From NCBI GenBank assembly GCA_905182995.1, contig CAJJDP010000121.1, positions 120,976 to 184,975 of the forward strand: a stretch of 64,000 nt of DNA. The letters run 5' to 3'. Numbering within the stretch: position 1 is the stretch's first letter; each line of letters begins with the position of its first letter. Source of the DNA: Paramecium octaurelia (Eukaryota; Ciliophora; Oligohymenophorea; Peniculida; Parameciidae). Position numbers and translations under genes: made by a program. This document shows positions 41,521 to 53,700 of the stretch, one piece after another. The notes beneath the pieces are model-generated. The model was not told the origin of the DNA. It ran no database searches and was given only the letters and a program-made list of their open reading frames with translations.

Positions 41521-42660
41521 TTATAATAAGTTCTCATTTTCAATATCTTCAAAAATTAAGTTTTAAGATTTGATAAATTCACTCCCTTCCAAAAAATCAA
41601 GGAGATTAGGTTTGTATTATCCATCACATAATAATAAAACCAATTAATTAAGATCATTAGTATAATTAGTCTGCCTAAAATACAATTCATTCTTATAAAA
41701 GATCATTTGAGAAGATTAAGCGATGAAAGGATTAGTTTTAAATTACAAGGATTATGATGAAAACTTGTAGTATTTTATAAATAAAAGGATTATAAAGAAT
41801 TCTATCATTAAGTAGAAGATTTGAAAGGTCAAGAATTTGATCTCTATTCACAAAGTGTTTTTAGACTATTCACAGTTAAGTTATTCATCTAAAGATTTTC
41901 TAAGATGATTCAAATCTATAAATTATCACAATATGCATTAGTATGTTTCTACTCTTTTTTGTTTCCTAAGTAATTCTGCAGTTCAAATGTAAAATAAGAG
42001 TATGATTAAATACTAATTGACACTATTTGTTGAATTAGAAGATCATCAAGGAAGATTTTCAAGATGAGTAACTTTTGCAAGAAATCTTATACACAAATAC
42101 AGAAAACTTAAGAATTTAAATAGTTTCAAAATAGAATAACCTTAAACAATGAACACACATTCCTTAAGTTAAAAGCGATTACTAAGGTATAATAACCAAA
42201 TTTAAATTAAAAGATACTTATATTGAATTAAGAATGATCATATCATTTTAGAGAAGTGTAGAGATTAATGAATTTATAGAAGATAAAATACTTTAAATTA
42301 TTGAAAATTTAAGTATAAATGTATAATAAGTAAACCAAATAGTTAGTTTGAAAGAGAAAAGCATTATAAGATGGTTATGGAAACGAGGTTTTTTATTGAT
42401 TATTTAATTACTAAATTTATGGTTATAACTTTTAAATATGAATCAGAAAATTGTTAGAAAAATTCAATTAACTGTTCACTTTCTTCACAAAAACAAAAAT
42501 GTAATCTACTTGGATTAAACTATCTCAATTTTATATTAAATTATTAAGAAGTACAAGAAGTATATCCCAAAAGTTTGTTGTAGTACAAACTATTTAATCT
42601 AAAGAGTAAGTTTAAAGCTAATGTGATGTATGAAAGTAAGGATTGCATTAATTATCTTAA
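41521..42660 (+). pseudogene. Interrupted plus-strand coding region, unresolved or decayed gene
   Basis: Several good-looking segments lie on the plus strand in different frames: KDHLRRLSDERISFKLQGL, then GQEFDLYSQSVFRLFTVKLF, then KIIKEDFQDEQLLQEILY, then QRSVEINEFIEDKILQIIEN with KEKSIIRWLWKRGFLLII. In-frame TGA codons fall between them (near 41757, 42027 and 42150) and I cannot remove all of them with introns of normal size (candidates would be 36 and 50 nt). It may be a decaying gene, a gene with unusual introns, or a sequencing error. No family recognised. Confidence 0.35.
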
Positions 42661-42750
42661 ATTTAATTGGATATTTTAGTTAAATAAACAATTATTAAAA
42701 TATTCGTTGTATGTTTAAATTCAAATTAAATAAATATTAATTGCAACAGA

Positions 42751-44163
42751 ATGTTCAGACATAGAGATTTAAATACGTTTTTATCTAATTACTAGTAGTT
42801 TGATCGATAAACCAAGAAACCCTACGAATATTTGAATCTGTCATATCATCAATAATTTGAACATTCGCCCATTAGAAAACAAACATATACTTCAAAGCCT
42901 AATGATATCTAATATAAAAGTCTTCAAGAACCTTCCTTCTTAAGACAAAGCTTATTGCCTAATTATGAACCAACAAAATGTTCAAATTAAAGAAATGGAA
43001 TTATCAAAGCTTATGCTGCAAATACGAATTAAGGGATTGTTAGAGATTATAATGAAGATAGAGTCTCCATAATATTAAATATTATCAAACCTCAAAGTAG
43101 AAGCACAGAATAATGGCCAAAATGTTCATTTTTTGGAGTTTATGATGGACATGGGGGAGCTGCATGTGCTGATTTTTTGAGGGATAATTTGCATTAATTT
43201 GTAGTTAAAGAACCAGATTTCCCATGGAATCCAGTTGGTGCTATCACCAAAGGATTTGAATAAGCAGAAAAATAATTTTTATAAATTGCCCAAGAATCTT
43301 TTAATAAGGGAGTACCTGAAAGAAGTGGATCTTGCGCTATTGTAGTATTAGTTATAGGAGATACTTGTTATGTTGCAAATGTAGGAGATAGTAGAGCTGT
43401 GCTAAGTGCTGCATCTGGAAGGAAAGCTATTGCATTATCACATGATCATAAACCTGAGTTAGAATAAGAAAGAATTGTGAAAGGTGGAGGATCTGTTTAT
43501 CAAACTCATGGGATCAATGAGGAAGGTTTGTAGATATTGGGACCTGTAAGAGTTAATCCAGGTAGATTATCAGTATCAAGAACATTTGGAGATATTGAAG
43601 CTAAATTTGAAAAATATGGTGGAAATCCAAAGGTTGTTATTGCTGAACCTGAAATTAAGTAATTCAAAATAACTAATGAACATGATTTTATTGTTTTAGG
43701 AAGTAATTTATTAAATTTTACCAAAAGGTGATGGAATATTCGACAAACTAAGTTCTTCTGATGTAATGAATATCATCTGGAAGAATATTCTAAATTGCCA
43801 AGTAGGAAATAGTTTACACAATGTACTATCCACATCAGTTGAATCTGTACTTAAGGAAAGCATCTAAAAAAAGAGTTAAGATAATGTTACTTTATTGGTT
43901 GTTGCTTTTTCGGTCGCATCTCTAAAAGAGGAGGAACTCAGAATGAAAACATCATCATCAATTGAAAAATTAGTTAAAGTTCCATTAACCAATAATATTC
44001 CAAATATGAGAATGAGGTATTAATTCAAATTTACTTATTTAGTTATTCCAAAAAGACAAATGATGAAAATAATCCTTTCTTCCTTAACACATAGAAGATG
44101 AATCCGCATCAGAAGTTAAAAGTAGAAGAAACAACCAGATACAAACCTAGTTATATTAACTGA
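42751..44163 (+). CDS. PP2C-type protein phosphatase, 453 aa
   Basis: Mg/Mn-dependent Ser/Thr phosphatase. Introns of 25 and 26 nt give an exact frame starting MFRHRDLNTFLSNYQQFDRQ. A variable N-terminal 90 residues lead into the catalytic domain: RDYNEDRVSI, FFGVYDGHGGAACADF (metal-binding DGHGG), SGSCAIVVLVIGDTCYVANV then GDSRAVLS, ALSHDHKPELEQERI, RLSVSRTFGDIEAKF and VLGSDGIFDKLSSSDV with the metal Asp, then QDNVTLLVVAF. All metal-binding aspartates are in place, so it should be active. The tail is basic and unstructured. The substrate is unknown. Confidence 0.92.
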
Positions 44164-44948
44164 CTATAAAGATTAGAATAATTAATTATTTTATACCAAC
44201 TTCTCAAGTTCTTCTACTTTTTAACTCTATGGTCTTTAAGTATTTGTTTAGGTTATTTCCTCATCTAGACCAGCTCCAATCAATTTGACTAAGAATTAAT
44301 TTTATCTGCATAATTCATTAGTGATTACGCCTGCGAAATGCTTTGATACAATTAATTCAACTCTTATGGTCAATCCTAATTAGATTAAATAGATTACAGT
44401 CTTCCTTAATTCATGAATCATTGAGATGATATCTTTGATAAATCATTTGATAGCTATTTCTGTCTTTTTATCCTATTCAGTGATATTTTCTAGATTTCTC
44501 AGATCATTCTTCTCATTTTTGCCTATATATTTTAGGTACATTCACTTCATAAATCTACCCATTACTAAATTTAATGGATTAACTTACTTTTTCTTTTTTC
44601 TCATGATAACAATTGTAAATATCCATAATAATGTATTTTGATAAACCTGATACTTCTTCTTACAATTCTGTTTTAATTTCTCCATATCTTCATTCATAAC
44701 TTTCATTTAATTTATCATTTTCTTGTCTTTTTCCTCTTATTACTTTAATTTGGTAGACAATTCATTAATTTCATCCTCTAATTTTGGTATACTTTCAAGC
44801 AATTTCTCAAATCTTTTTATCATTTTGTTTCAATTCATTTGCATTTCAAAAGTTTTCAAGCCTAACACCAAATTTGATTTCTAGAAACCTCCTATATATT
44901 TTTCATATTATTTAATCTAATAATTGCAATGTGATAATTCCTATTCAT
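44109..44948 (-). CDS. Coiled-coil protein, boundaries uncertain
   Basis: Helical frames include MNRNYHIAIIRLNNMKNIQE, then MIKRFEKLLESIPKLEDEIN with KKMINQMKVMNEDMEKLKQN, then EKNDLRNLENITEQDKKTEI and VEELEKLVQ, separated by apparent introns that I could not all place. The start at 44948 is the first clear ATG, but the frame stays open upstream to a TGA, so the true start may lie in another exon. The 3' end would overlap the last codons of the PP2C gene on the other strand by about 50 bp unless a different splice is used. No family recognised. Confidence 0.4.
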
Positions 44949-45062
44949 CTTGAGTTTCTGATATCTGAGATCTCTAAATTGAATCTCTTCATTGAACTTC
45001 AATTCAATTCAGATTATTGCATTAATAATAATTTTAATATAAAATATTTCAATATTATGACT

Positions 45063-45884
45063 TCATTTTCCAAATAATGTGCTTCTGATGATGGGCAAGG
45101 AATCTTAAAATGTTTATTCAGTTCTAACATCTAATGTGTTCTTACAAACAATCAAGCCATCTTTGGTTGTCATCAAAATTCCACCAAAACACTTTTTATC
45201 ATTCTCAGTTTTTGATATCACCTACCATATATAGATGTCTTACTTCTGATGCTGATTCTTATAGTGAATAATCCTAAACACTTTTAGTTGAATTGTCAAT
45301 AATTGTTCTTTCATCCAAGCATTTCTCTTCATCAATCTCTATTTTGACTTCAAATTCCAATCCGTTCAATTCTTTCCTTAGAATATCTTAGAATTCAGAA
45401 ATAGCATCATCTATGACATTTCTAACATGTCTGATATCACGATGCAAACATCTTGAATGATATAAAATATATTTACCTCACTACAACCTCATGTTCAAAT
45501 AATTTAATTAATCCTTGAACCATTAAATTTTTCAATAATTCCTCATAAAACCTTTCATCTTATCGAATCATTTTATAAATTTGATATTGTGACTATATTA
45601 ATATGCATATGTACATCAGAGAAAATCTTAGTCAAGGCTTAGTTTCTGGCATTCATCAATCTCATTCTGGCTCCATTTACAAGAGCACTATGTTTGATTC
45701 TCTCTTGTTAAGCCTTCTTCTTATATTTAGTATTGATTTCTTCTTATATGTTCGATTTCTCCCTTTCCACAATTTGCTTTTTCTCCTTCTCAAATTACTT
45801 GAATGCCTTGACTTCAATTTCAAAGCACTTCTCTCTCGCTTCCTAAAGCACAAATTCAGCCAAAGATATCTAATCTTACAACAT
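45063..45884 (-). CDS. VMA4: V-type proton ATPase subunit E, 250 aa
   Basis: Peripheral-stalk subunit that links the V1 head to the membrane sector of the vacuolar proton pump. Introns of 22, 25 and 22 nt give an exact 250-codon frame. The N-terminal helix is long and charged (MLQDQISLAEFVLQEAREKC onward), as in all subunits E. The globular C-terminus has LKNLMVQGLIKLFEHEVVVR, VIDDAISEFQDIL, CFGGILMTTKDGLIVCKNTL and DVRTEQTFQDSLPIIRSTLF, matching the family end to end. Full length. A long plus-strand frame at 45603-45890 is its antisense shadow. Confidence 0.93.
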
Positions 45885-45984
45885 TATTAATAAATATTTA
45901 TTTCTTGTGTATTATTAAATCCATCATTCTCAAGAGATTCTAAACTAAATAATCAATAGCATATAAATATATATATAATATGAA

Positions 45985-46536
45985 TCAACAAAATAAAAAG
46001 TTAGGATCAATGTTATACTTATCAGTGAATCTTTACAGCCATTTATCTAATGAAATTGTCGGTACAACCAACATCTATTAATTTTTTTCATTATAATATA
46101 TTTGCTTAGGGTAATCTTAAAGGAATCTGTCGAGGTTTTAGGCTATTGCCATAAAGTAATATCCCTGTTTTTCAGGTAACATAAGAATCATCTATTACAA
46201 ATTTGGATCAATCTATTAAAGTTGAATCACGAGTTTTATTTAAGCTTGTTTGTTCGTATTAGGATTAAGACTAAAACTAGTTGAGAATATATCAGATGGC
46301 CTAGCATTAGCTATTGCTCCTAAAAGTTCAAGTTGACTATAAGGAGGATAGGAATAATATAAACAAGCAGCAGTGCCTTCTTCTAAGGGCTACATCAAGA
46401 AGAAGGCAATTGAAGTTATTATGGCAGGATTATTTACATCAACAACAAAACTATTGTTTATCTAAGTGAATTGAGTAATTGCTAATTATCCTGGAATCAT
46501 AACTGCAAATGGGGTTATAATAGGTTATGAAAACAT
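45985..46536 (-). CDS. HIKESHI: Hikeshi / OPI10 family protein, 183 aa
   Basis: Intronless frame from MFSQPIITPFAVMIPGQLAI. Family blocks are SFVVDVNNPAIITSIAFFLM, the glycine-poor but aligned LEEGTAACLYYSYPPYSQLE, LLGAIANARPSDIFSTSF (the conserved gKPSaiF region) and the C-terminal VPTISLDKWLQRFTDKYNID with the usual P-N-F-L-F ending. Hikeshi carries Hsp70 into the nucleus during heat stress in animals; whether it does so in ciliates is inference. The length matches the family (about 190-200). Confidence 0.85.
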
Positions 46537-46610
46537 AAAAGGTGAAATTATTATTAATAATATATATATGTAATTTTTATATTATGAAAATTGCAAGAAC
46601 ATTCTAGAAT

Positions 46611-47460
46611 TCAATAAGTCCATTCTGATATTTTCTAATCTTCAAATATCCTATTTTCATTTTTGTCATTTGTTTAAACACTGAAATATTAGATTTACTT
46701 TGGGGTATTTTATAATTACCATGCAGACTATTATTATTTATTAATAAACTGTTTATTTTTTGTTAGCTTCTTTTTTTCTTCAAATCTCTTCATTATTGCT
46801 TAAGCTCCTTATATCTTCTCTAGACTTATAGAAAATAATTCATTTATTGCATTATTATCTTGATTTGACAGAAATTTATAGAAATCTTAGAATTTAATAA
46901 CATTTTAATCATGTTTACTATATTCTTTAGTGACCAAAAAATAAGCATAATGATCAACTGTAACATTTTTATTCTTACAAAATGATTAATATACATTAAA
47001 GTCAATTTAACAATGTAATTATTATTTGATCTATTATAATTCCATTAGTTTTGTGCAATAAAATTAAAGAAGTTCAAAAACTCTTGCATTTATTAGTATA
47101 ATACCTTTAATTTTATATTCAACTTTCCTGAAAGTAACTTCTTATCTTAAAGTTGGATTATCTATTGATATAATCATGTCGAAAAAACTTGTAATGTTAT
47201 TTAATATTGTACTCTGAAAAGTTTAGATTGCCATCAAGATCGCTGTCAAATACTTTAAATATCATTGCTATTCCTTGTACAGGCAAAGTTGGAAACTAAT
47301 CTTAAAGTTAATTAATATTGAGGAACATTGAATTATTAGTCAATGCACTCCAATAACTATATGACTCAAAGTTTTCAAGAGAACATAAAGAGTGTTTTAG
47401 GTTCTCAGCTTCTTAACCTATTTAACTTAGAAAATTGAAATATTAATCCAAAGTGATCAT
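46611..47460 (-). CDS. EF-hand protein, roughly 270 aa
   Basis: It starts MITLDQYFNFLSQIGQEAEN. One canonical EF-hand is seen at about residues 75-100: AMIFKVFDSDLDGNLNFSEY, whose loop D-x-D-x-D-G-x-L-x-x-x-E keeps all calcium ligands. A second, degenerate hand may lie around YSKHDQNVIKFQDFYKFLSN. At least one intron between these parts is needed (frames differ), not fully placed. The C-terminus is a charged helix then a Gln-rich tail. Probably a calcium-responsive regulator; family beyond EF-hand not recognised. Confidence 0.68.
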
Positions 47461-47516
47461 AAAATAGTTTTAATATTAATTGTTATATAACATAGAATAA
47501 TTTGAAATAAATCAGA

Positions 47517-48820
47517 TCAATATGCTTCCTCCTCTTCATAATTATCATATTCACTATGACAACAACTATGGAAAAAAGGACCATATTCTGATATTAGATC
47601 GTTGATATTACACTCTGCCTCAGTAAATTCCATCTCATCCATACCAATCTTTTAATAGGTATATACAAATGCCTTTCTTCTAAACATCTTGGTGAAATCT
47701 TCTTAGTAATATTTTAAATAATTTTTAAATCCATTAGAATTTCCTAAAAAACCAACAATATTTTCATGATCTATATGCTAAACACTTGTATGCACTCTGT
47801 AATGAGTATCAAGATCAGGAATTTAATAGATATTTTCTTTTCTAATTAATAAAGATTTAGAATCAGGGATTTCAAAGCAATTACCTCTTAATTGGATTTG
47901 ATAAGAGAGATACTCACTTGGTAGGTTATTTTCAAAATTGCACAACTTATATTATTTATCAAGAATATTAGTAATATTCCAATTCCTCTAATTAATTATC
48001 ATATAACTAGGTTAAAAAAAATGTAATCTTGGGAATGGTATCAAATTTAAAGCAAGTTTCTTCATTCCGCCATTTATAAATCCTGGAAATCTATATGAAG
48101 CAGTTGTTTGAATTAAGCTCTCTGCCAGAACTTTGTTATAAATATCATAATTTTAATCTAACATATTGATTTTACATATATATTATAATGCAACATTATC
48201 GTAAACTGTCACAATATCGACAGTTTCAATCATTGAATGCATTACAAATACTGTATTATATATTTCTAAATAATTATGTGTAATTCCTTGTTAAAATATA
48301 GGATTGCAATGAACTATTTTAGTTGGGTCCTTCTCTCGAAAGTATTATATCAAATTAGATGCTATTCCTGAACCACTTCCTCCACCAGTTGAAAAAAACA
48401 TCATAATTCCTTGCAGATTTCCTGATTATTCAAAATACTTATCTAAGATATGCTTGCATTCATCCATCAATTCAGCTCCTTCTGTATATCTGCCAACTGC
48501 ATAATTATTACCGCTTCCACAATTCCTTGAGAAACAACAATTTGGATCTATAATCACATCCTTCTATAGAAATAATTTATCAATTGATTCTATTCATATG
48601 AAATATTGCTACTTGACTCTAAGTCTAGAAACAAACATCTAGGTATGAACTGCTATGTTGAATTTTCATTATAGAAAACATTTATTTTCTGCCTATTTCT
48701 ATCTTAATTAATTAATTCTTAATGATTATTTAAACAATGATCATAATTTAATTGTTTTATGAATTCTAGTCCTACACCAATCCCACATTACCCAATTCCG
48801 ATAATAATAATTTCTTGCAT
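47517..48820 (-). CDS. Divergent beta-like tubulin, 426 aa
   Basis: One 23-nt intron gives an exact 426-codon frame. It starts [20 protein letters not shown] (canonical tubulins have GQCGNQIG) and keeps [40 protein letters not shown] in the GTP-binding loop (Ser where most have Thr), and [20 protein letters not shown]. The C-terminus is clearly beta-like: [35 protein letters not shown], ending in an acidic YEEEEAY tail. The body is strongly diverged, so it is not a main beta-tubulin; ciliates have extra beta-like families (for example theta), but I cannot assign the class by eye. Confidence 0.85.
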
Positions 48821-48897
48821 GTAAAATATATAAAACTTTATTTTACATTTAAATGATAAATATATATAAATCTAATTAAAACTAATTATTTTGATAT

Positions 48898-50662
48898 TCA
48901 ATTTGTAATCCAATCATCACTATCGTTTTGTAGCCATTGCTTACGAAAAATGGATTAAGTTTCTCAATTAAGTCAATTTTTTTTGTTAATTACAAGTCAT
49001 CTTAATCATTTCTGGCATCTCAGTAATTATTAAGTATTTATCAGCATTCTTAATATTAATCAAATTTCTACTTTTATTATTGACTCCAAAACAGAACCAA
49101 TTTAATCCTTTAAACCCTTTTTCTTTTTATAGCAATCCTTAAATTATCTGCAGAATGCTTCTTAATTTGTAATCTTCTCTTGAATTACATATAAAAAATG
49201 AATATTTCTTTATAACTTAAGTTTCAACTTAATTTCCAATTTTATTTATATTATCTCACAATCTGATGCATTTAACTAATAAAATCAACTAATTACACTT
49301 ATTTAATTCAATTGACTCTCATAATCTTTCAATGAACATTATGATATATGTTTAATCGAATCTTCTTTAATATTCAAAATATTCTATTGCACATTTAAAT
49401 CTTGCATGCTGCAAAATTGATTTTCAAAAGATTTCAAAGCACCTATGACTTTTACAACAAATTATAAAAAAAAATCGCTTGGTTTACGTACAATATACAC
49501 TACAATTGACTATAAGATTAGTAATTCTAATTACATCTTAGTTTTCTGGGCATTTTTTATCCTAATTCAATGCTTAATTGATTTTTGTTAATTGATCATC
49601 AGCCACTCTATGAGTATCAAATATAGCTGAAATTTCATTACTATTAAAAGGATAAGATTTATATAAATTTTTTATGGATTTGCATAGAATTTAAATGAAA
49701 AATACATATGTATGCCTCAATAAATCTTAATATAAATCCTCATTTACAAATTGTTTACGATGAATAATTTGATCAAATCTATTACCATTTTTTTATTAGA
49801 AAGCCTAAGATTTCTTATTTTCAGACATAAGGATTTATTAATCAACTTTTGAATTAATTTCCAAGTATTTTTAATTTCGAATAGTATAATAAGGTTCATA
49901 ATTTTGATCATAAACTTTTTGCTTTTAAACCAGAATACAAACCTATTTTGAACATCTTTTAAAGCAGTTAAATTACTCTTAAAGTATACTTAATTAAAAG
50001 AACTTTTTATTTTATTATTTGTTTAAAAAATAGTTTTAATTTTCAACACTTTTTAACTAGTTTTGAAGTGGCAAAATCTCTTCATTTAAAGGATTTATCT
50101 TTTATTTTATTTCATTTTTCTATGATTCAATTTGATTTAACTCTTGAGCAAGTTTCTCCACAATTGTTTTTTAAGAATTGATACAATCCTTCATTTTTTC
50201 TGCCAAAAATTAAATTTTTGATGTATTTTCTAATTCTATACCAATTTAAGGGTAATATAGTTATCCACTATAGGCAGTTAATTAATTATTCTCAATTCTT
50301 ATTTATATCAAAAAATCCATTTAACAACTCATCAATTCAAAATAATCAAAAAGAGGTTGAAAGGCTTTCTAATTATTTTCTTCATTATTTATAGATTCTA
50401 ATTAAGAATGTAATCGAGTTAGCTCACTTATTTAATATTATTATTATTCAGTTTCAGTTTCTCCATATAGTTTTGCCTTTACTGATTTAAATCTTGACTG
50501 AAATTTTGGGTAAGTTTTTTAAATTTCTACATTATATAGATTAGGGAGAGAATTCAAATTTTGTTAATTTTCTTGTTAATTCCATTTGGTTATTGATTTT
50601 GAGTTTCTATCTTATACTTTTAATGTAGGTCTATCTTTTGTCTGAGATTTTTTTTCTAGCAT
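48898..50662 (-). CDS. Coiled-coil protein, about 575 aa
   Basis: It starts MLEKKSQTKDRPTLKVQDRN. The N-terminal 90 residues are basic and Gln-rich; from about residue 100 it is helical (QISELTRLHSQLESINNEEN; MKDCINSQKTIVEKLAQELN). At least two introns are used: one of 21 nt after residue 240 or so and one of 25 nt just before the last exon, which ends SDDWITN. The far C-terminal part (ADKYLIITEMPEMIKMT) is less polar. A cytoskeletal or ciliary role is possible but not shown; the neighbour is a tubulin, which is not evidence of function. Confidence 0.6.
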
Positions 50663-50757
50663 TTTAATTTTTAATAATTCTTAAAATAAATGTAATAATT
50701 CATTATTTGATTAAATAAAATAAATTTTATAAAATATATATAATTATAATCAACATT

Positions 50758-53700
50758 TCATGACATTGACTCTCTTTTGGATGTTTATTAATTTGTAAAG
50801 TTTTTGCTTAACCTCGGTTTCTATTTATATACCTTGGCTTATTCCTTTATATAAAGAAGTTTTTCTGGTTCTCCTTAATTATATCTAGTAAATGAGAGAG
50901 AACTTTCTGCTAATTTTATCTAGATTTATATGTTCATTTACTTCAAAGTTAATTTTTTGTAGCATAGATTGAGTAAATTTAAACAAAGGAGATTATTCCT
51001 CTAAGTTCTAATATAAATAACTTTATAATTTAAGTAATTTGCCAAAATCAAGTGACATTTTTACGTTGTAAACAATCAATTTACAAGCATCCTTAAATTT
51101 CCAAGGAATTTATCCACAATTTTAATCAAAGCTAGGTAGATCAATAACTGGTTGAATTATATCTAGAGATTAGCTATGATATTACCTGCAAATAATAGTT
51201 ATCCGCTTCCCTATATTTCAGAAAATTAATAATTAACTTAAACATTTTAAAAATTTCCGTTTACATTAATTACACAGAATTCTCCATCTCCCTAATTTTT
51301 CTCCTTGTAATCAATAAATAAATTATCATCTTTTGGTTCCAATAAAAAATCATCCTAAATATCTGGCATTTTTAAACCTATTTTTTGCTTTTTTAGATCT
51401 AAGTTTGCTTCATCAAATGTTACTATAATAAGGTTTGATCCTATCGATGATTAAGGTATTATAAATTATGAATTTTCGATAGAAATTTTGTAATTAAAAC
51501 TATCTTTTTCTTTGATGAAATCTTCTTCTTATTTAATTTATAATTAAAGATCAAAATCTTTTTGATATCTGTCCTTTAATTCATTTAAGTTTTTTTCTAA
51601 GATTTCCTCTATTCTTTGTTTAAAAGCTTCTAATTCTTTAATGTATCTTGAAATCAAATAAAATTTAACATTTTTTATAGTTATAATTTTATTTTCTAAT
51701 TTAAAAATAAAAAGCTGTTAATTATCAATAGGTTCTATTAGATTTGAATATAGTTATTATTCATTGTTATATTGAGGTTTCATTTCAACTTAAGATAATG
51801 ATAATTCTAAATTGGTTTGGTTTTTCTTCTTCATTTGTATTTGGTGAAATTAAAATAAAAAAAAGTCCTATTCTTGATCCTATAATTTTATAATTAAGGA
51901 ATCGATTAATAATTCAATGGCATATTTATAAGATTTTTTCTAGCTGTTAGCATTTTTTACAAATAAATTAATTCCAACAGACTTCTCTTTTTATTCATTT
52001 ATAAATAGTTCTTATTAAAATATATATTTTATTAAGTGTTATTTCAAAGATATTGACTCCTCAATATTGATTAAATAGAAACTGTTTATGGCAATCAATA
52101 AATCTTAAATCTTTTATTAAGAAAGTATGATTTTAGCCTATTCAATTTATAACTTTACAAGAGGGTAGGAATTCTAAAATGATAAATTAATATGGAGTGC
52201 ATATGACGCTCTTTACGTTCCAGTTTCTTTGCCTGGCATAACTAATAGATTTTCTTTTTACCTTCCCATAATACTGATTTAAATGTCATCAACCGATAAA
52301 CTAAGTTCATCTTTTTATTTGGTTACATTAATAATTTTTATATCTATTTATGATACCTAATTAAAATTAAATTTAATGAAATCACATCTGATTATTTAAT
52401 CTTCATCATAAGAATTAACTGATTATCTATTTTTCTATTATTATACGTTTGAATTCATGGTAGGATAGAAACTTTAAAATGATCTCTTTTAAATAGAGTT
52501 ACCTCTAACTTTGCCCATCAAATGCACTTAAATAAATGCTCTTAGTTAGCTTAATTTAAAAAATGTTTCATTAGATTTCAAATAAATATTTTAAATTAGG
52601 GCACAAACGATTACATCATTGAGATGTTTTAATGGATTTTATTTCAATTTTAATTTTTCTCTCTCTTATTTAATCAGATCTTTATTAGTTAAATTAAAAG
52701 CATTCTCTTAAACATTTTTAATTGTTAAAATATTTTTTAGTATTGTAATAAGGTTATAAGTTGCAAACTAATTACTGAAAATCGCTTTTATATTGTCAAT
52801 CGCAAAAAAGATTTTTGTTTTAGAGTGCTTCTCCTTAAAATAATCATCTATTACGCAAGAAAGCAAATGGGATCTTAAGGGTATATGACAATAATATAAC
52901 AAATAAATTGGATCTTCAAGGTAATTATTAGAAGACATATGATCTGATTATTACATAAACTCTTTATCTTTGTCTTTATCATCATATTGTATAAATTCTT
53001 AATTGAACATTTCAATTTCTTTACCTCTGCAATAGAATACAAATTTATCATCAAGTTTATCTCCTAAAATATGGGATTCTTGGACTAATAAAGATGGTTG
53101 GAATATAATATTATTTATATCAGGATTATTTTCATTGATTTCATCTTAAGAATATTATTGAAGTTATTTTTTTGGGACCATTTCTTTAAGAGATTTGTTT
53201 CTCTCTAATTGTGGATGCTGAATATGATCTAATTTGCTAAAGCTACTTTGATGAGATGCATCACTACATTATGGAGTTTTCTTACAATGAATTGCAACAG
53301 TATCTTTAAAATATCCTTTGTCATGAGTGATGATAAATAATGGCATTTCAACAACTGTAATATAACAAGTACTTTTTGTAGATTTTGGTGTACTAGCGAA
53401 TTAGATTCTAATTCCATCAACTTTGGTATTTTCTTTTAATTACTAGGAAAAAGATTTCTCATTTGAAGAATCTTTCATCTTTCTCTCTTATTATCTTCGA
53501 AGTATCAATTTATTTTCATATTCAAATAGTGTAAACAAATTAATTTCGTTATTAATTTTTGGAACTGGACCAAAAACTATGTTTTTTAAATAAAGACTCT
53601 TCCTATATTTTATTATGCAATGTTTGCAGTCCTTCAATTATTTTTTATGATCGTTTAATAGCAATTGCAACTCTGCCTTTATTAAACTATCCTTACTCAT

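Noticed and set aside
45603-45890. Plus-strand Leu/Phe-rich ORF of 95 codons
   Set aside because: Antisense to the first exon of the V-ATPase subunit E gene, whose spliced frame is a full family match.
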